This document shows, piece after piece, positions 25,001 to 33,834 of a DNA stretch of 45,107 nucleotides. Below the pieces are notes generated by a model. That model was not told where the DNA came from. It worked only from the letters and a program-made list of their open reading frames with translations, and searched no databases. Source of the DNA: CAYVAP01 sp964343195 (GTDB lineage: Bacteria; Bacteroidota; Bacteroidia; J057); NCBI GenBank assembly GCA_964343195.1, contig CAYFIR010000041.1, positions 1-45,107 on the forward strand, in the 5' to 3' direction. The stretch's first letter is position 1, and each line of letters begins with the position of its first letter. The translations under genes and the position numbers were made by a program.

Positions 25001-27543
25001 AGTGGCAGTCTCACCCGACCCTTAGTCCGCAGGGAAGCAGCGCTCGGGCTTTCCCAACCGAGAATACCCGCTTTACCGTGTATGGCAGCAGTATTGATGG
25101 ATGCCTGGATACCGCTTTCATTGACATCGTTGTCACCAAAGGAGAGCCCCTGGAACTGGTCGCATCCCGTGAGACTGTCTGTCCAGGCGAGCGAGTCGTC
25201 CTGACCGCTGCTGGAGGCCAAAACTTTATCTGGGCAAATAACCCCGCTATCGAGCGGGTGAATGGTGCCAGTGCAACTGCCGTCATAAACAGAAATGAAG
25301 TATTTATGGTCGAAGCCATTGATAACCAGGGATGTGCCAGTCAGGCCAGGATCGAAGTTTCATTGGCAGATGGGTTTGAATCCGAGCCATACGCCGACTT
25401 TACCGTGAACCAGACCACCACCTGCCTGGGGCAGGAAGTGCAGTTTACTTCCACTTCCACCGACGCAGTTCAGTACCTCTGGGAATTTCAGGGAGGAGAG
25501 CCGGCTACCTCATTGGAAGCCAGTCCCAGGGTGCAATTCTTTGACGAAGGCATTCATGATGTGAAGCTCACCGTCCGAGGGTGTGGAGGACAGCAGGCCG
25601 AAAAATCCGAGCCAGGGTACATATTCGTGACTGCCCCGATCGACCTGCAACTCAATACCACAGACGCCTCAGTTTGTGCGGGTAGTTCCTTCCGGCTGGA
25701 AGCCAGTGGAGCCATAACCTATGAATGGAGCCCATCCATAGGCCTGGATCGGACCACAGGCCCTGTAGTAAATGCTTCCATCGACTCTGAACGCAGTTAC
25801 ACTGTAACGGCCACCGATGCCAGTGGCTGTCAGGCCACCGAGACTGTACACCTGGGGGTCATCGAAGTGGATGAAGGTTTTGCTCCCTCGGTAACGCCCT
25901 TTGAACCGGCGATTTGCCAGGGTGAGTCTGTTACCTTACAGGCACAGGGGGGCGCAACCTACTCCTGGACACCTTCAGAGGGATTGGATCGGAGCAACGG
26001 TGCCATCGTTCGTGCTACACCTGACCGTACCACTACCTACCGAGTGGATATCGCGACGCTGGAGGGCTGCTCCTTCCAGCGAGAAGTGACCGTAACGGTA
26101 CGTGACACTGCAGCTCTTTCCCTGACACCTGAAAATCCGACTATTTGTGCTGGTGACAAAATCGACCTTCGGGTCGGAGCCGAAGGGGTATTTCAATGGG
26201 CTCCGGCCTATGGACTGAGTGCCACTACCGGTCGTAAGATCACCGCCTACCCGGAGGAAACCACGACGTACTCCATTGTAGGGACCGATAAAAATGGCTG
26301 CCGTACCCGCGGCAAAATCACGGTTGATGTTCGCAAAGGTCCCAATCTCCAGGTATCCGCTACCGATGCGACTATTTGTACCGGGACCACCACAGAATTG
26401 ACCGCTGAGGGGGAAGGCCCCTTTAGCTGGAGCCCGACTGCAGCCCTCATTGATACCGTAGGGCGTGTGGTGACCGCTGCACCAAAGGTGACCACTACCT
26501 ACACCGTGCGAGCGGGGAGTGGCAGTTGTCAGGGCGAGGCCAAGGTTACCATCGAAGTGTTGGAGCCCATACCGCTTACCATTTCTCCTGAAGATCCTGA
26601 AGTTTGTCCCGGACAGGGGATAGAACTTTCGGCCACAAACGGGCGCGCCCATCGATGGTCAGGCCCCGGATTGAGCAGCAATTACGGCGCAACAGTATCA
26701 GTTCAACCATCCGAAACGAGTCCCTACAGGATAAATGGGATTGACGAACAGGGATGTGAAACCAAAGGCCTTGTTTCTGTAAAAGTAGGTCAATCCAACT
26801 TTGTGGAAGCATCCTCATCGGTGAGCAGTGTTTGTCAGGGCGAAGAAATAGAACTCATCGCCAGTGGAGCGAAACAATACCAGTGGATTGGTGGCGAAGT
26901 GAGTGAGGTGGCTACAGCCCGGACCTATGCTCGTCCTGAGGTTGCCACGACCTACACTGTCGTTGGGACAAATGAACAGGGATGTAGAGATACCACCGAT
27001 CTTACGGTAACTGTCGGGTCGCTGGATGTGCAATTCCTGATGTCCTCCAACCGCATAGACCTGGCAAACGGACTTGGAGTAATAGATTTTACAGACAAGA
27101 CCCCCAATGCTGTACAGTGGCGCTGGGACTTTGGAGAAGGAGGACAGGCCGACAGTCCCAACCCTACTCACGTTTATGACCAGGTCGGAAACTACGAAAT
27201 CATCTTTCAGGCCACCGATGGCGTATGTAGTGGCGTCGCCCGTCAGCAACTGGTGGTGGTCAACAGTTCCAGCCTGGAAGCATTGGAGGATGAAGGCCTG
27301 GTGTCTGTCACTTCGGTGACCCGGGATGGACTGGTGGACCTCGCCCTGGAAAGCCCGCGAGACATGTATCTGAAGATGCGCCTGCTGGACGATCGTGGTA
27401 CCCAGATCGTCAATGCAACGTTGAGGCTTCGTCCCGGACCATATCGGCAACAGCTGAATCTGAGCAGCTTCCCCAAAGGAACCTACCACCTTCAGCTACT
27501 GGATGGCATGGAAGCCCTGACCCGGGAAATTCGTTACCAGTAG
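22006..27543 (+). CDS. Giant secreted M43 (pappalysin/cytophagalysin-type) metalloprotease with PKD and Ig-like repeats, T9SS cargo
   Basis: 1845 residues. A signal peptide (1-26, ending PALAQ) and propeptide-like stretch precede an M43 metalloprotease domain with zinc motif HEIGHWLGLRH (293-303) and Met-turn MDYTDDACM (about 347-355). Then follow PKD1 (about 395-470), a 'choice-of-anchor' jelly-roll-like domain (475-655), PKD2 (655-735), five Ig-like repeats, PKD3 (about 1125-1205), six more Ig-like repeats, PKD4 and a C-terminal sorting domain (about 1765-1845; LNLSSFPKGTYHLQLLDG) that directs export by the type IX system. The Ig-like repeats are about 75 residues each, built on CxGExVxLxASG...YxWSP...TTTYTV...GC, with a probable disulfide pair. 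It is likely a cell-surface or released protease for protein degradation or adhesion. Transcribed alone and followed by a strong terminator. Confidence 0.93.
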   Translation: MKKTISAWLCLFFCWMIWGMTPALAQEVTPRSPSFHGGDPGRTLDLREPDLSTLRPALEYDYSKNNPRFRTMVPLSRKCGTIEVEQELETQGIKSGSEEDFEEWLNEQIEAKQATRSGRRTAEQIFTLPVVVHVIYSNPLENISDAQVMSQIEVLNQDYRRQNPDRDRTPRQFEDDAADTGIEFCMATVDPNGNPTDGIHRVSFSGSPFTEGYINSVIKPSTIWDPGRYFNIWVCYIADGILGFAQFPDPGSIGGIPAGTTGASTDGVVINYRAFGTTGTVSHPFNQGRTATHEIGHWLGLRHVWGDGGCGIDDYCDDTPITADPHYNCPTSSIGCNGAAAMASNYMDYTDDACMNLFTRDQRARMRRVVESSPRRVSLLASNACQARTTPPEPAFVADVRSGCGPLEIQFTDQSEGEVEEYAWVFPGGRPSTSKKPNPEVTYRKPGVYPVTLRVSNAGGARTETKESYVEVLASGVQIPYIATFESDAFPPGGLRLYNSEDDYTWQRTARVSGGGQGNGSLVINHFDNHLKGSLDWLVTPVMDFSGQSEVALTFKVAYAPYSQRYSDTLGIFIATECGSTFRSIYYKGGEELATAPDYQQPFIPAADEWRTESIDLSQWAGMERVQIAIVSRSGYGNDIYLDDFSVAPVGPEAPEPEFVASETTVCAGESIRFEDRSSGAINRYVWSFPGGTPGSDTTARPVISYPKPGTYPVSLTVIGPGGTQRTTREDFVVVNNVPQVRLDATKKNLCLGEEVTLTASGQGPFIWDLAEETVTPSGDQVTFEPSGDATYRISTPENTFGCVGTAEVSVRVGQGRNLQVDPPQTLICLGESVKLQATGAQQYQWSPANTLDNASSGLVYAKPSRTTTYTVMGLSPGCTTEQKVTITVESPPSDFMVSADLTQLCSGEKATLRASGAATFRWAPVGSLNRPEGSTVVALPRRDTRYTVTALSENGCEATKEIDIRVGTKPDMVLRANQTRICPGDEVLLAASGANRIQWQSHPTLSPQGSSARAFPTENTRFTVYGSSIDGCLDTAFIDIVVTKGEPLELVASRETVCPGERVVLTAAGGQNFIWANNPAIERVNGASATAVINRNEVFMVEAIDNQGCASQARIEVSLADGFESEPYADFTVNQTTTCLGQEVQFTSTSTDAVQYLWEFQGGEPATSLEASPRVQFFDEGIHDVKLTVRGCGGQQAEKSEPGYIFVTAPIDLQLNTTDASVCAGSSFRLEASGAITYEWSPSIGLDRTTGPVVNASIDSERSYTVTATDASGCQATETVHLGVIEVDEGFAPSVTPFEPAICQGESVTLQAQGGATYSWTPSEGLDRSNGAIVRATPDRTTTYRVDIATLEGCSFQREVTVTVRDTAALSLTPENPTICAGDKIDLRVGAEGVFQWAPAYGLSATTGRKITAYPEETTTYSIVGTDKNGCRTRGKITVDVRKGPNLQVSATDATICTGTTTELTAEGEGPFSWSPTAALIDTVGRVVTAAPKVTTTYTVRAGSGSCQGEAKVTIEVLEPIPLTISPEDPEVCPGQGIELSATNGRAHRWSGPGLSSNYGATVSVQPSETSPYRINGIDEQGCETKGLVSVKVGQSNFVEASSSVSSVCQGEEIELIASGAKQYQWIGGEVSEVATARTYARPEVATTYTVVGTNEQGCRDTTDLTVTVGSLDVQFLMSSNRIDLANGLGVIDFTDKTPNAVQWRWDFGEGGQADSPNPTHVYDQVGNYEIIFQATDGVCSGVARQQLVVVNSSSLEALEDEGLVSVTSVTRDGLVDLALESPRDMYLKMRLLDDRGTQIVNATLRLRPGPYRQQLNLSSFPKGTYHLQLLDGMEALTREIRYQ

Positions 27544-27576
27544 GCAGTTGCCTGTATGGGGTGTAGAAGTATCCTG

Positions 27577-27612
27577 ATTCTCCTTTCAGAAAGAACGTTC
27601 TGAAAGGAGAAT
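27577..27612 (+). terminator. Terminator of the metalloprotease gene
   Basis: A perfect 14-bp stem (attctcctttcaga / tctgaaaggagaat) with an 8-base loop, followed by TTTGCTT, 34 bases after the stop codon. It lies between convergent genes and is oriented for the plus strand. Confidence 0.75.
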
Positions 27613-27680
27613 TTTGCTTGTTGGAAGCTGGACCCTGGATAGTGAGGCTCACGACCTTTCCTACAAGAAGGTGCCCAGAC

Positions 27681-30098
27681 CTACTCATCTCGCAATGCAT
27701 CCGCAGGGTTTCTCCAGGCGGCGCGAAGGGAATGGATGCTTACCGTCAACCAGGTCAGCAGCAGAGCGGATAGGCCCGCAACCGCATAGGGCAGGACCGA
27801 GATTTCAATCCGGTAGGGATATTCCTCCAGCCAGCCCTGCATCAGCCAGAATGCCAGGGGAACCGATAGCAGCAGGGCTATAAGGACCAGCCAGGTAAAT
27901 TCGCGGTTGAGCAGCAACAGAATGTGTTGCTTGCTGGCCCCCAGGATCTTGCGAACCCCCATTTCCTTGGTGCGCTGCTGTGCGGTAAAGGCTGCGAGCC
28001 CCAGGAGCCCCAATAGGGCGATGAAGATCGCCAGAACCGTAAAGGCCGTCAGAATTTGCCCCAACTGCTCCTCCTGCTCATAGGCTTCGCGGAGACGGTC
28101 CTCGACGAATACATAGTCAAATGGCTGGTTGGGAAAGGTCTCCTGCCAGGCAGTTTGAAGGGCCGCAAGTTGCTCACGATGATCGCCGGGCCTGAGGCGT
28201 ACCGCTACATTGGTGAGGTAGTTGCCTACTTCAGAGGGATTGGCCAGGGCGACCATCAGGGGAGTGATCTCGGAATGGAGATCTTCTGTGTGAAAGTCTT
28301 TAAAGACTCCGACGATTTGTCCCTTTTTTTCATACAGGACTTCCCCAAATTCCGAATAATACATCCTCGCATTCCGGCCAATCAGGCTGCTGTCATTGAG
28401 GTAGCGAAGCATGGATTCATTGACGAGAAAGGCCTGATCTATATCGGTAGAAAACTCTTCTGAGAAATTGCGTCCGGCGACCAGATCTACCCCTATGGTC
28501 TGTAGCCAGTCATAGTCAGTGTAGACAATGTTCCCCCATTCCAGGGCCTGCATCTGTCCATTGGCATCCGCCACCTCGACGGGAAACTGTATCATGTACC
28601 AGGCAGAACCTGCCCATGAAGCTGGTGTGGCGCGCTCTACCCCGGGTATGGCTTCGAAGTTTGCTTCCAATACCTCCAACCTGTGGCGATCCTGGATATT
28701 TTTCATCGAGACATTGATGAGTTGGGTCTTGTCAAAGCCCAGTGACTTGGTGAGCATGTACTGATGTTGCTGCCATATGATGATGGTGCAGATAATCAGG
28801 CTGATGCTGATGACAAACTGAGCAACCACCAGGCCTCGACGTAGGCCGCTACCGCTGACCTTGAGGTTGAGGGAAGCCTTGATGACCTGTATCGGACGAA
28901 ACTGCGAAAGAAACACCGCCGGATAGCTGCCAGCCAGGAATCCAATCAGGGCTGTTAGCGTCAGGATACCCAGCCAAAGCCTCCCTTCCTGCCAGGGAAT
29001 TGAGAGGTCCATGCCTGCGAGGTTGTTGAACAGCGGGATGAACAGCTCGGCAAGACCGAGGCCGAGCAAAACCGCCATGCTGGTGACGAGAAAAGATTCG
29101 CCTAAAAACTGCTGAATCAACATACCGCGACTGGCTCCGACTACCTTTCTGACGCCGACCTCGCGGGCACGTCTGGCTGAGCGAGCAGTGGAGAGATTCA
29201 TGAAGTTGATGCAGGCAATCAGCAGGATGATGATGGCGACAAGGGAAAAAAGCGACACATAGCGCATGGCTCCTTCGTCTGTATCCGACACTCCATGTAG
29301 GTGTAAGTCCGCCAGAGGCTGAAAGGAGGGCACAAGGGTATTGTTGGCTTCACGGTATTGTGCGACGAAGTCTGGGAGCCGGGTGTGATTGAGCTCTGCC
29401 AGAGGGGCCTGAGGGTGTAGCCTGACATACACCTGCGTAGGGGGCCACCACCATGAGTTGAAATTGAGCCCGCCATACACGCTGCCCAGCGTGGTCCAGG
29501 AAACCAGCATGTCAAAGTCGATGGAAGAATTATCCGGTACATCGGCCATGACACCGCTTACCTGCAAGGTCCAGCGATCATCCACCTGCAGGTGTTTTCC
29601 GATTACTTCTTCACTGCCATAGAGCTTTTGTGCCAATGACTGGGGGAGCACCACCTGATTGGGCTGGTTGAATACTTCTTCCGGATTTCCTTCCAGCAAT
29701 TCGAATCCAAATAGGGAGAAAAAGTTGCTGTCGACATACTGGATGCCATCCAACTGGTACGTTTCGCTCTGATCTCCCTCTCCGACCCGGACCAGACCGC
29801 CCTTGCTGTGCATGCGCACCATCTCCTGTACCTCCGGGATGTCCTTGATGAGCATTTCGCCCATAATGGGGGCAGTATTGTTCCAGCGGTAGCCGGGGTT
29901 CTCGGAACTCTCCTGGCAGACCACATACAGCTGATCAAGATCCGGGTGAAAGCGGTCATAGCTGTACTCATGCCATACATAGATGCCGATGAGCAGGCAA
30001 CAGGCTACCCCAGTGGCAAGGCCCAGCAGGTTGATGAGGGAGTAGATGCGGTTGCGCAGGAGGTTGCGCCAGGCGGTGAGGAAATAATTTCGAAGCAT
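27681..30098 (-). CDS. ABC transporter permease, MacB/FtsX type with two halves
   Basis: 805 residues, inner membrane. An N-terminal helix (about 20-42) leads into a periplasmic MacB-type domain (45-260), then a first FtsX block of three helices (about 285-425; ARREVGVRKVVGAS-like motif present as RAREVGVRKVVGAS), a transition helix, a second periplasmic domain (about 455-665) and a second FtsX block (about 690-795; TKEMGVRKILGASKQH). This duplicated layout is a Bacteroidota expansion of the MacB/LolC superfamily, whose members drive mechanotransmission rather than classic transport. No ATPase or membrane-fusion gene is adjacent, so its partner must be encoded elsewhere. Substrate unknown. 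Confidence 0.92.
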   Translation of the reverse strand: MLRNYFLTAWRNLLRNRIYSLINLLGLATGVACCLLIGIYVWHEYSYDRFHPDLDQLYVVCQESSENPGYRWNNTAPIMGEMLIKDIPEVQEMVRMHSKGGLVRVGEGDQSETYQLDGIQYVDSNFFSLFGFELLEGNPEEVFNQPNQVVLPQSLAQKLYGSEEVIGKHLQVDDRWTLQVSGVMADVPDNSSIDFDMLVSWTTLGSVYGGLNFNSWWWPPTQVYVRLHPQAPLAELNHTRLPDFVAQYREANNTLVPSFQPLADLHLHGVSDTDEGAMRYVSLFSLVAIIILLIACINFMNLSTARSARRAREVGVRKVVGASRGMLIQQFLGESFLVTSMAVLLGLGLAELFIPLFNNLAGMDLSIPWQEGRLWLGILTLTALIGFLAGSYPAVFLSQFRPIQVIKASLNLKVSGSGLRRGLVVAQFVISISLIICTIIIWQQHQYMLTKSLGFDKTQLINVSMKNIQDRHRLEVLEANFEAIPGVERATPASWAGSAWYMIQFPVEVADANGQMQALEWGNIVYTDYDWLQTIGVDLVAGRNFSEEFSTDIDQAFLVNESMLRYLNDSSLIGRNARMYYSEFGEVLYEKKGQIVGVFKDFHTEDLHSEITPLMVALANPSEVGNYLTNVAVRLRPGDHREQLAALQTAWQETFPNQPFDYVFVEDRLREAYEQEEQLGQILTAFTVLAIFIALLGLLGLAAFTAQQRTKEMGVRKILGASKQHILLLLNREFTWLVLIALLLSVPLAFWLMQGWLEEYPYRIEISVLPYAVAGLSALLLTWLTVSIHSLRAAWRNPADALRDE

Positions 30099-30279
30099 AT
30101 GTTATCAGTGAAGAGGGAGGTCAGAAGTTCCCGATGCTTGGGATTTCACTACGTTCAACAGGAAGTCAGAGGGGTACTGGCGTAGCCAAAACATAGTTGC
30201 CAAAATCTTCGTCTTTTTTTCTCTTGTCTGACTTCTGACAACGCAGTGGTCTCGCAGCGCAGCGATCTCATAAAGTGGT
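30099..30279. repeat. Short inverted and dispersed repeats in a small gap
   Basis: The gap between the permease and serine hydrolase holds ggtcagaagt near 30119 and gaagtcaga near 30163, each with an inverted counterpart in tctgacttctgac at 30227-30239. It also holds the gagaccactgcgttg repeat on the minus strand (30238-30282), as after pyruvate carboxylase. No gene is present. Confidence 0.4.
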
Positions 30280-31338
30280 CTATTCTTCCACGAGTGCTGC
30301 GATCAGTTGGTCTTTGAAACTGTCGAGTTGGCCGAATGTATCGGGATTAAACCGGTCGTTGTTGCTGAGGATAACCAGGGTCTTGTTGACCTCTGGCATG
30401 CGAATGAACGTGTGGTTGAAGCCCAAAATACCGCCCCGGCGTTCGACCAGTCGGGGAGAACTGGGCAAAAAATAATAATCATACACCCAGCTTCCATAGG
30501 CAACATACCCGAGCTCAGGGTGTGAGGTGTACATTTGATCGATGGTTTCGGGGTGGAGCAACTTCCCGGAATACAGCGCCTGATCAAATTTGAGCAGATC
30601 CCCTACGGTGCCATACATGGCCCCGGCCGCATAGAAGTTTTCAATATGAAATGAAGGCTCTGGCATTAACACTTCTTGGCCATCGAGCTCCATGCTGATG
30701 TATCCCTGGGCAATGTCTTCCATACCCAAGCGGGCGATGCCGGTATGTGTCATGTCCAGGGGATCGAGAATGCGAATCTGCAATACTTCTGCCCAGCTTT
30801 TTCCGGTTACTTTTTCGATCATCAATCCGAGGACCATATAATCGAGGTTGCAGTAGTTGAAGTCACCGCGTTTGTTGTAGGACTGGGATGCCAGAGTTCG
30901 GTTGATCATCTCGCGAGGTCCGTGGGGGGTATGGTAAAGTCCATCTGGTTCATTTGGAAGGCCGGAGGTGTGCAACAGCAAATCCCGAACGGTGATTTTG
31001 TGGGCTTTTTTGATTTCCAGCTCTGGTAAGATATCCTCAATGGTAGTTTCCGGCCGCAGCAGGTCATCCTGAATGAGCTGCATGATGAGCACCGAAGTGA
31101 ACGCTTTGGTAATCGAAGCAAGCCTCATGGGCGTCTCCATCGTCATCGCGACATCGGATGAGGATTCTCCCACGGCACGCCGGTAAATGGGGGTTCCATT
31201 ATCTGCCAAAAGGATAATTCCGGAAAACTGGTTTCGCTCTACCTCTGCCTGTACCAGGCTGTCGAGGGATTGGGGTGCTAGCTGGGCCTGGGAGGTGAAA
31301 GCCAGAAGAAGCAGGAAGACACCAATAGAGAAGCGCAT
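30280..31338 (-). CDS. Secreted class C beta-lactamase-family serine hydrolase
   Basis: 352 residues with a signal peptide (1-19, TSQAQ). The penicillin-binding fold motifs are present: S75-I-T-K78 (nucleophile and general base) and Y162-C-N164. The third KTG-type motif appears replaced, with GGILGFNHTF near residue 300 as the likely equivalent. Members include esterases, D-aminopeptidases and muropeptide-trimming enzymes as well as lactamases, so antibiotic resistance should not be assumed. It lies 181 bp upstream of the permease gene in the same direction; a functional tie is not evident. Confidence 0.88.
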   Translation of the reverse strand: MRFSIGVFLLLLAFTSQAQLAPQSLDSLVQAEVERNQFSGIILLADNGTPIYRRAVGESSSDVAMTMETPMRLASITKAFTSVLIMQLIQDDLLRPETTIEDILPELEIKKAHKITVRDLLLHTSGLPNEPDGLYHTPHGPREMINRTLASQSYNKRGDFNYCNLDYMVLGLMIEKVTGKSWAEVLQIRILDPLDMTHTGIARLGMEDIAQGYISMELDGQEVLMPEPSFHIENFYAAGAMYGTVGDLLKFDQALYSGKLLHPETIDQMYTSHPELGYVAYGSWVYDYYFLPSSPRLVERRGGILGFNHTFIRMPEVNKTLVILSNNDRFNPDTFGQLDSFKDQLIAALVEE

Positions 31339-31519
31339 GTGAAAAATGTTTGTTTGAATTCGCTACTTCCAAGTCCAATGATGTGCCACCTCTGGCAATT
31401 TGTTCATTATCAATACTTTAATCTTATGGGGATTTTCGCATTTGATCGCAAGCTGTTCGCTGTGTTACGGTCATTTGTCCGATATCGAACAGTTTTCATT
31501 TGGATAAAACGCTATTTTA

Positions 31520-31696
31520 GTAACGCGAGAAAAATAACTTCCCGATTTTACGAAGACTCTTCGGCTGCGCTCAGAGCAGGTCTTGTTCGCAGGCAAGGAA
31601 GGGAAACCGAGTTTGGCGAGCCAAATGAGGCTTTTTCTGACGCAGTATGCGGGCAAGAGATCAAGACAAAAGCGGAACTAATTTTTTGAGCGTTAC
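31520..31696. repeat. MITE-like element with GTAACGC terminal inverted repeats
   Basis: 177 bp from GTAACGCGAGAAAAATAACTT to its imperfect inverted copy ending GCGTTAC (about 16 of 21 positions agree). The interior carries a palindromic phrase cttcggctgcgctcagagcag. It lies in the 460-base gap between the divergent serine-hydrolase and SDR genes. An open frame crosses it, but it has no coding character. The flanking parts of the gap (31339-31519, 31697-31798) are AT-rich and hold nothing I can name. Confidence 0.6.
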
Positions 31697-31798
31697 TTAA
31701 CTGCCTCATGTTGCTGTTTTTTTCGAATGGGATAGAACATTCCTCCTGCAAAGCGGTAATGATTTTTCTTCATCTCACCCCAAAAGTTACCTAACCAA

Positions 31799-32479
31799 AT
31801 GAATATCCTGATCACAGGCGCCAACGGAAATATGGGCTCAGCCATGGTGGAAAAATACCTTTCGGAGGGCCATCATGTCATTGGCACCATGCTCTCTGGA
31901 AAACATGTCGAGCGATTTGAAGCACAGGAGGCTTTCACCCGTTTGGAGGTGAACCTGATGGAAGAAGGACCATTGGCTGAAGCCCTGGAGAAACTGGGTA
32001 AAAATATCCATGTCGGCATCTTTACCGTCGGAGGATTTGCCATGGGCAATATCTCCAATACCTCCCTTTCGAGTCTGGAAAAAATGATCCGACTCAATCT
32101 CTACACCGCCTTCAATTCTGCCAAAGCCGTTTTCAATCACATGAAAGGACACGGAGAAGGTGGGCGTATCGTACTGGTGAGTTCCAAACCGGGGCTTGAT
32201 CCTGGTCAGGGAGCGGCTACATTGCCCTATACCCTCGCCAAGTCTACCATTCCAGCGCTGGCCGAAATCCTGAACGTTGAAGGGAAAAAGGAAGGGATTG
32301 TGGCCACGGTGATTGCTCCGGGAATCATCGACACTCCCCCCAATCGTGAGGCGATGCCCGATGCCAACTTTGGCGATTGGGTGACACCCGAGCAAATCGC
32401 TGACATTGTGTTCTTTGCGACTGCACAATCGGGAGCGCCGCTGAGAGAACCGGTACTAAAGATTTTTGGGAACTCATGA
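31799..32479 (+). CDS. Short-chain dehydrogenase/reductase (SDR) family protein
   Basis: 226 residues, cytosolic. The Rossmann glycine motif TGANGNMG spans 6-13, with catalytic N100 (RLNLYTAF), S128/S129 and Y144-x3-K148 (YTLAK), and APGIIDTPPNRE at the usual position after the active site. It is an NAD(P)-dependent oxidoreductase of unknown substrate and slightly shorter than the typical 240-260 residues. It ends in convergent overlap, by 6 bases, with the DUF4350 gene. Confidence 0.88.
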   Translation: MNILITGANGNMGSAMVEKYLSEGHHVIGTMLSGKHVERFEAQEAFTRLEVNLMEEGPLAEALEKLGKNIHVGIFTVGGFAMGNISNTSLSSLEKMIRLNLYTAFNSAKAVFNHMKGHGEGGRIVLVSSKPGLDPGQGAATLPYTLAKSTIPALAEILNVEGKKEGIVATVIAPGIIDTPPNREAMPDANFGDWVTPEQIADIVFFATAQSGAPLREPVLKIFGNS

Positions 32480-33730
32480 CCTTTCCAGAGCCGCCTTTTC
32501 ATAGAAGGACTCTATGGCCTGATTGACCTGTGACAGTTCATCCTCACCGATTTCCTCCAGTTGTTCCAGGCGTTTGAAGAGGCGGAGTAGTTCGGATACT
32601 TCTATCTGGGGCACTCCACTCTTGGCGGCAAGGGTTTTCTCAAACTCTTCGTCCAACTGACGGGTGTCGAGGAAATAGCTGCGGTGGATGCGGGCCAATA
32701 GTATTTTGCTGCGTTTGAGGGCTATCTGCCGATGATCTCCTCCCTGATAGTACAGTTGACCGATGGTTTCGGTGAAGTCCAGGGTGCTGTTGCGTGGCGG
32801 CTCCATCGGGGGAATGATGCGCTGTCGCCTGCGACTTTCAGACAGGGCGAAAAGCAGAAATGTCAGCATGGCGATTCCGAGGGACCAGGCCAGGGCCGGT
32901 TGCTGAAACATGTAGGCAAGCAGGCTGGGCTGGTCTTCATCGTTGTCATCGCGGTTCTGATTGCGCCAGCGCAAATTGGCCACCTTGTAGTACTCGTCCC
33001 AAATCACGGTATCCCGGACTGGAATCCCACCCAAAACCTCCTGCAGGTATTCCCGGCGCACAGGGTCCATGAGATAGTAGTTGGAGAAAAGATTGGGTTG
33101 GCTGTGAAGCCAGAAATGCCCTTCTCCATAGGAAACTTTCACCCAGTTGGGTCGACGATTGGCGTTGGTACCCAGGACCTCAATCGATTGGCGCTTGCCC
33201 GTTTCCCAGTAGGTACCTGCATCCCGTTCGGGGAAGTTGTACTTTTTGTCTGAAGCATTGGCAAGCACCAGATCGGTACTATCGTGACTTTCACTATTGA
33301 GAAAGTCTCCGAGAATCTTGTTCAGACCCAGAGAGACCCCCTGTATTCCCAAAGCGTCTTCCAACTCCAGCGGAATGCCTTTGGTGGCAATGAAAACATC
33401 GTTTCCACGAGCAACGAAGTCGAGAAGTTCCCGGCTGCTTTCCGGATAAAATGGGAGTTCGTTGTTGACAAAGAAATACAGGCCCTCGCGGTCAGGCTGA
33501 TAGACCAGATGGTCAAAAACCGTGGAACGTACAGTCTCGACTTCAGCATCGGGGTAAAGAGCTCCCATCTGTTCGTGGAGGAGAAAGGTGCCAAAGGGTT
33601 CTTTGGTGTCATTTTCATAAGACCTTTTCCAGTCCACCACCTTGCGCTGCTGGTACCAGCCAATCCCCAGGCCGATTATGACGAGGGCACCGAGGATGAT
33701 GAGAAAAGTTCGGTTGAAAAAGGCAGGCAT
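32474..33730 (-). CDS. DUF4350 domain membrane protein
   Basis: 418 residues. A membrane helix at about 7-26, an extracytoplasmic DUF4350 domain (GTFLLHEQMGALYP at about 47, the FFVNNELPF strand) and a second helix at about 280-297 are followed by a helical cytoplasmic tail. In this phylum DUF4350 genes usually accompany a MoxR ATPase, DUF58 and DUF4129 genes; none are beside it here. Function unknown. The stop codon region overlaps the convergent SDR gene. Confidence 0.82.
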   Translation of the reverse strand: MPAFFNRTFLIILGALVIIGLGIGWYQQRKVVDWKRSYENDTKEPFGTFLLHEQMGALYPDAEVETVRSTVFDHLVYQPDREGLYFFVNNELPFYPESSRELLDFVARGNDVFIATKGIPLELEDALGIQGVSLGLNKILGDFLNSESHDSTDLVLANASDKKYNFPERDAGTYWETGKRQSIEVLGTNANRRPNWVKVSYGEGHFWLHSQPNLFSNYYLMDPVRREYLQEVLGGIPVRDTVIWDEYYKVANLRWRNQNRDDNDEDQPSLLAYMFQQPALAWSLGIAMLTFLLFALSESRRRQRIIPPMEPPRNSTLDFTETIGQLYYQGGDHRQIALKRSKILLARIHRSYFLDTRQLDEEFEKTLAAKSGVPQIEVSELLRLFKRLEQLEEIGEDELSQVNQAIESFYEKAALERS

Positions 33731-33834
33731 GAAAAGGTGTTTTCAGAATGATGAGCAATATAGGAAGTTGGGCTGGAATACGGAATAAGGCGTGCCTTTC
33801 GATTGGCGGCTATCGAATTACCCTGCATACCATT

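Noticed and set aside
30280..31338. Annotation as an antibiotic-resistance beta-lactamase
   Set aside because: Only the general SxxK/YxN fold motifs are present and the KTG motif is not; the family is dominated by esterases and peptidases.
31339..31689. Plus-strand open frame of 116 codons between the serine hydrolase and SDR genes
   Set aside because: Half of it is the GTAACGC inverted-repeat element and the rest is AT-rich with no recognisable domain or signal.
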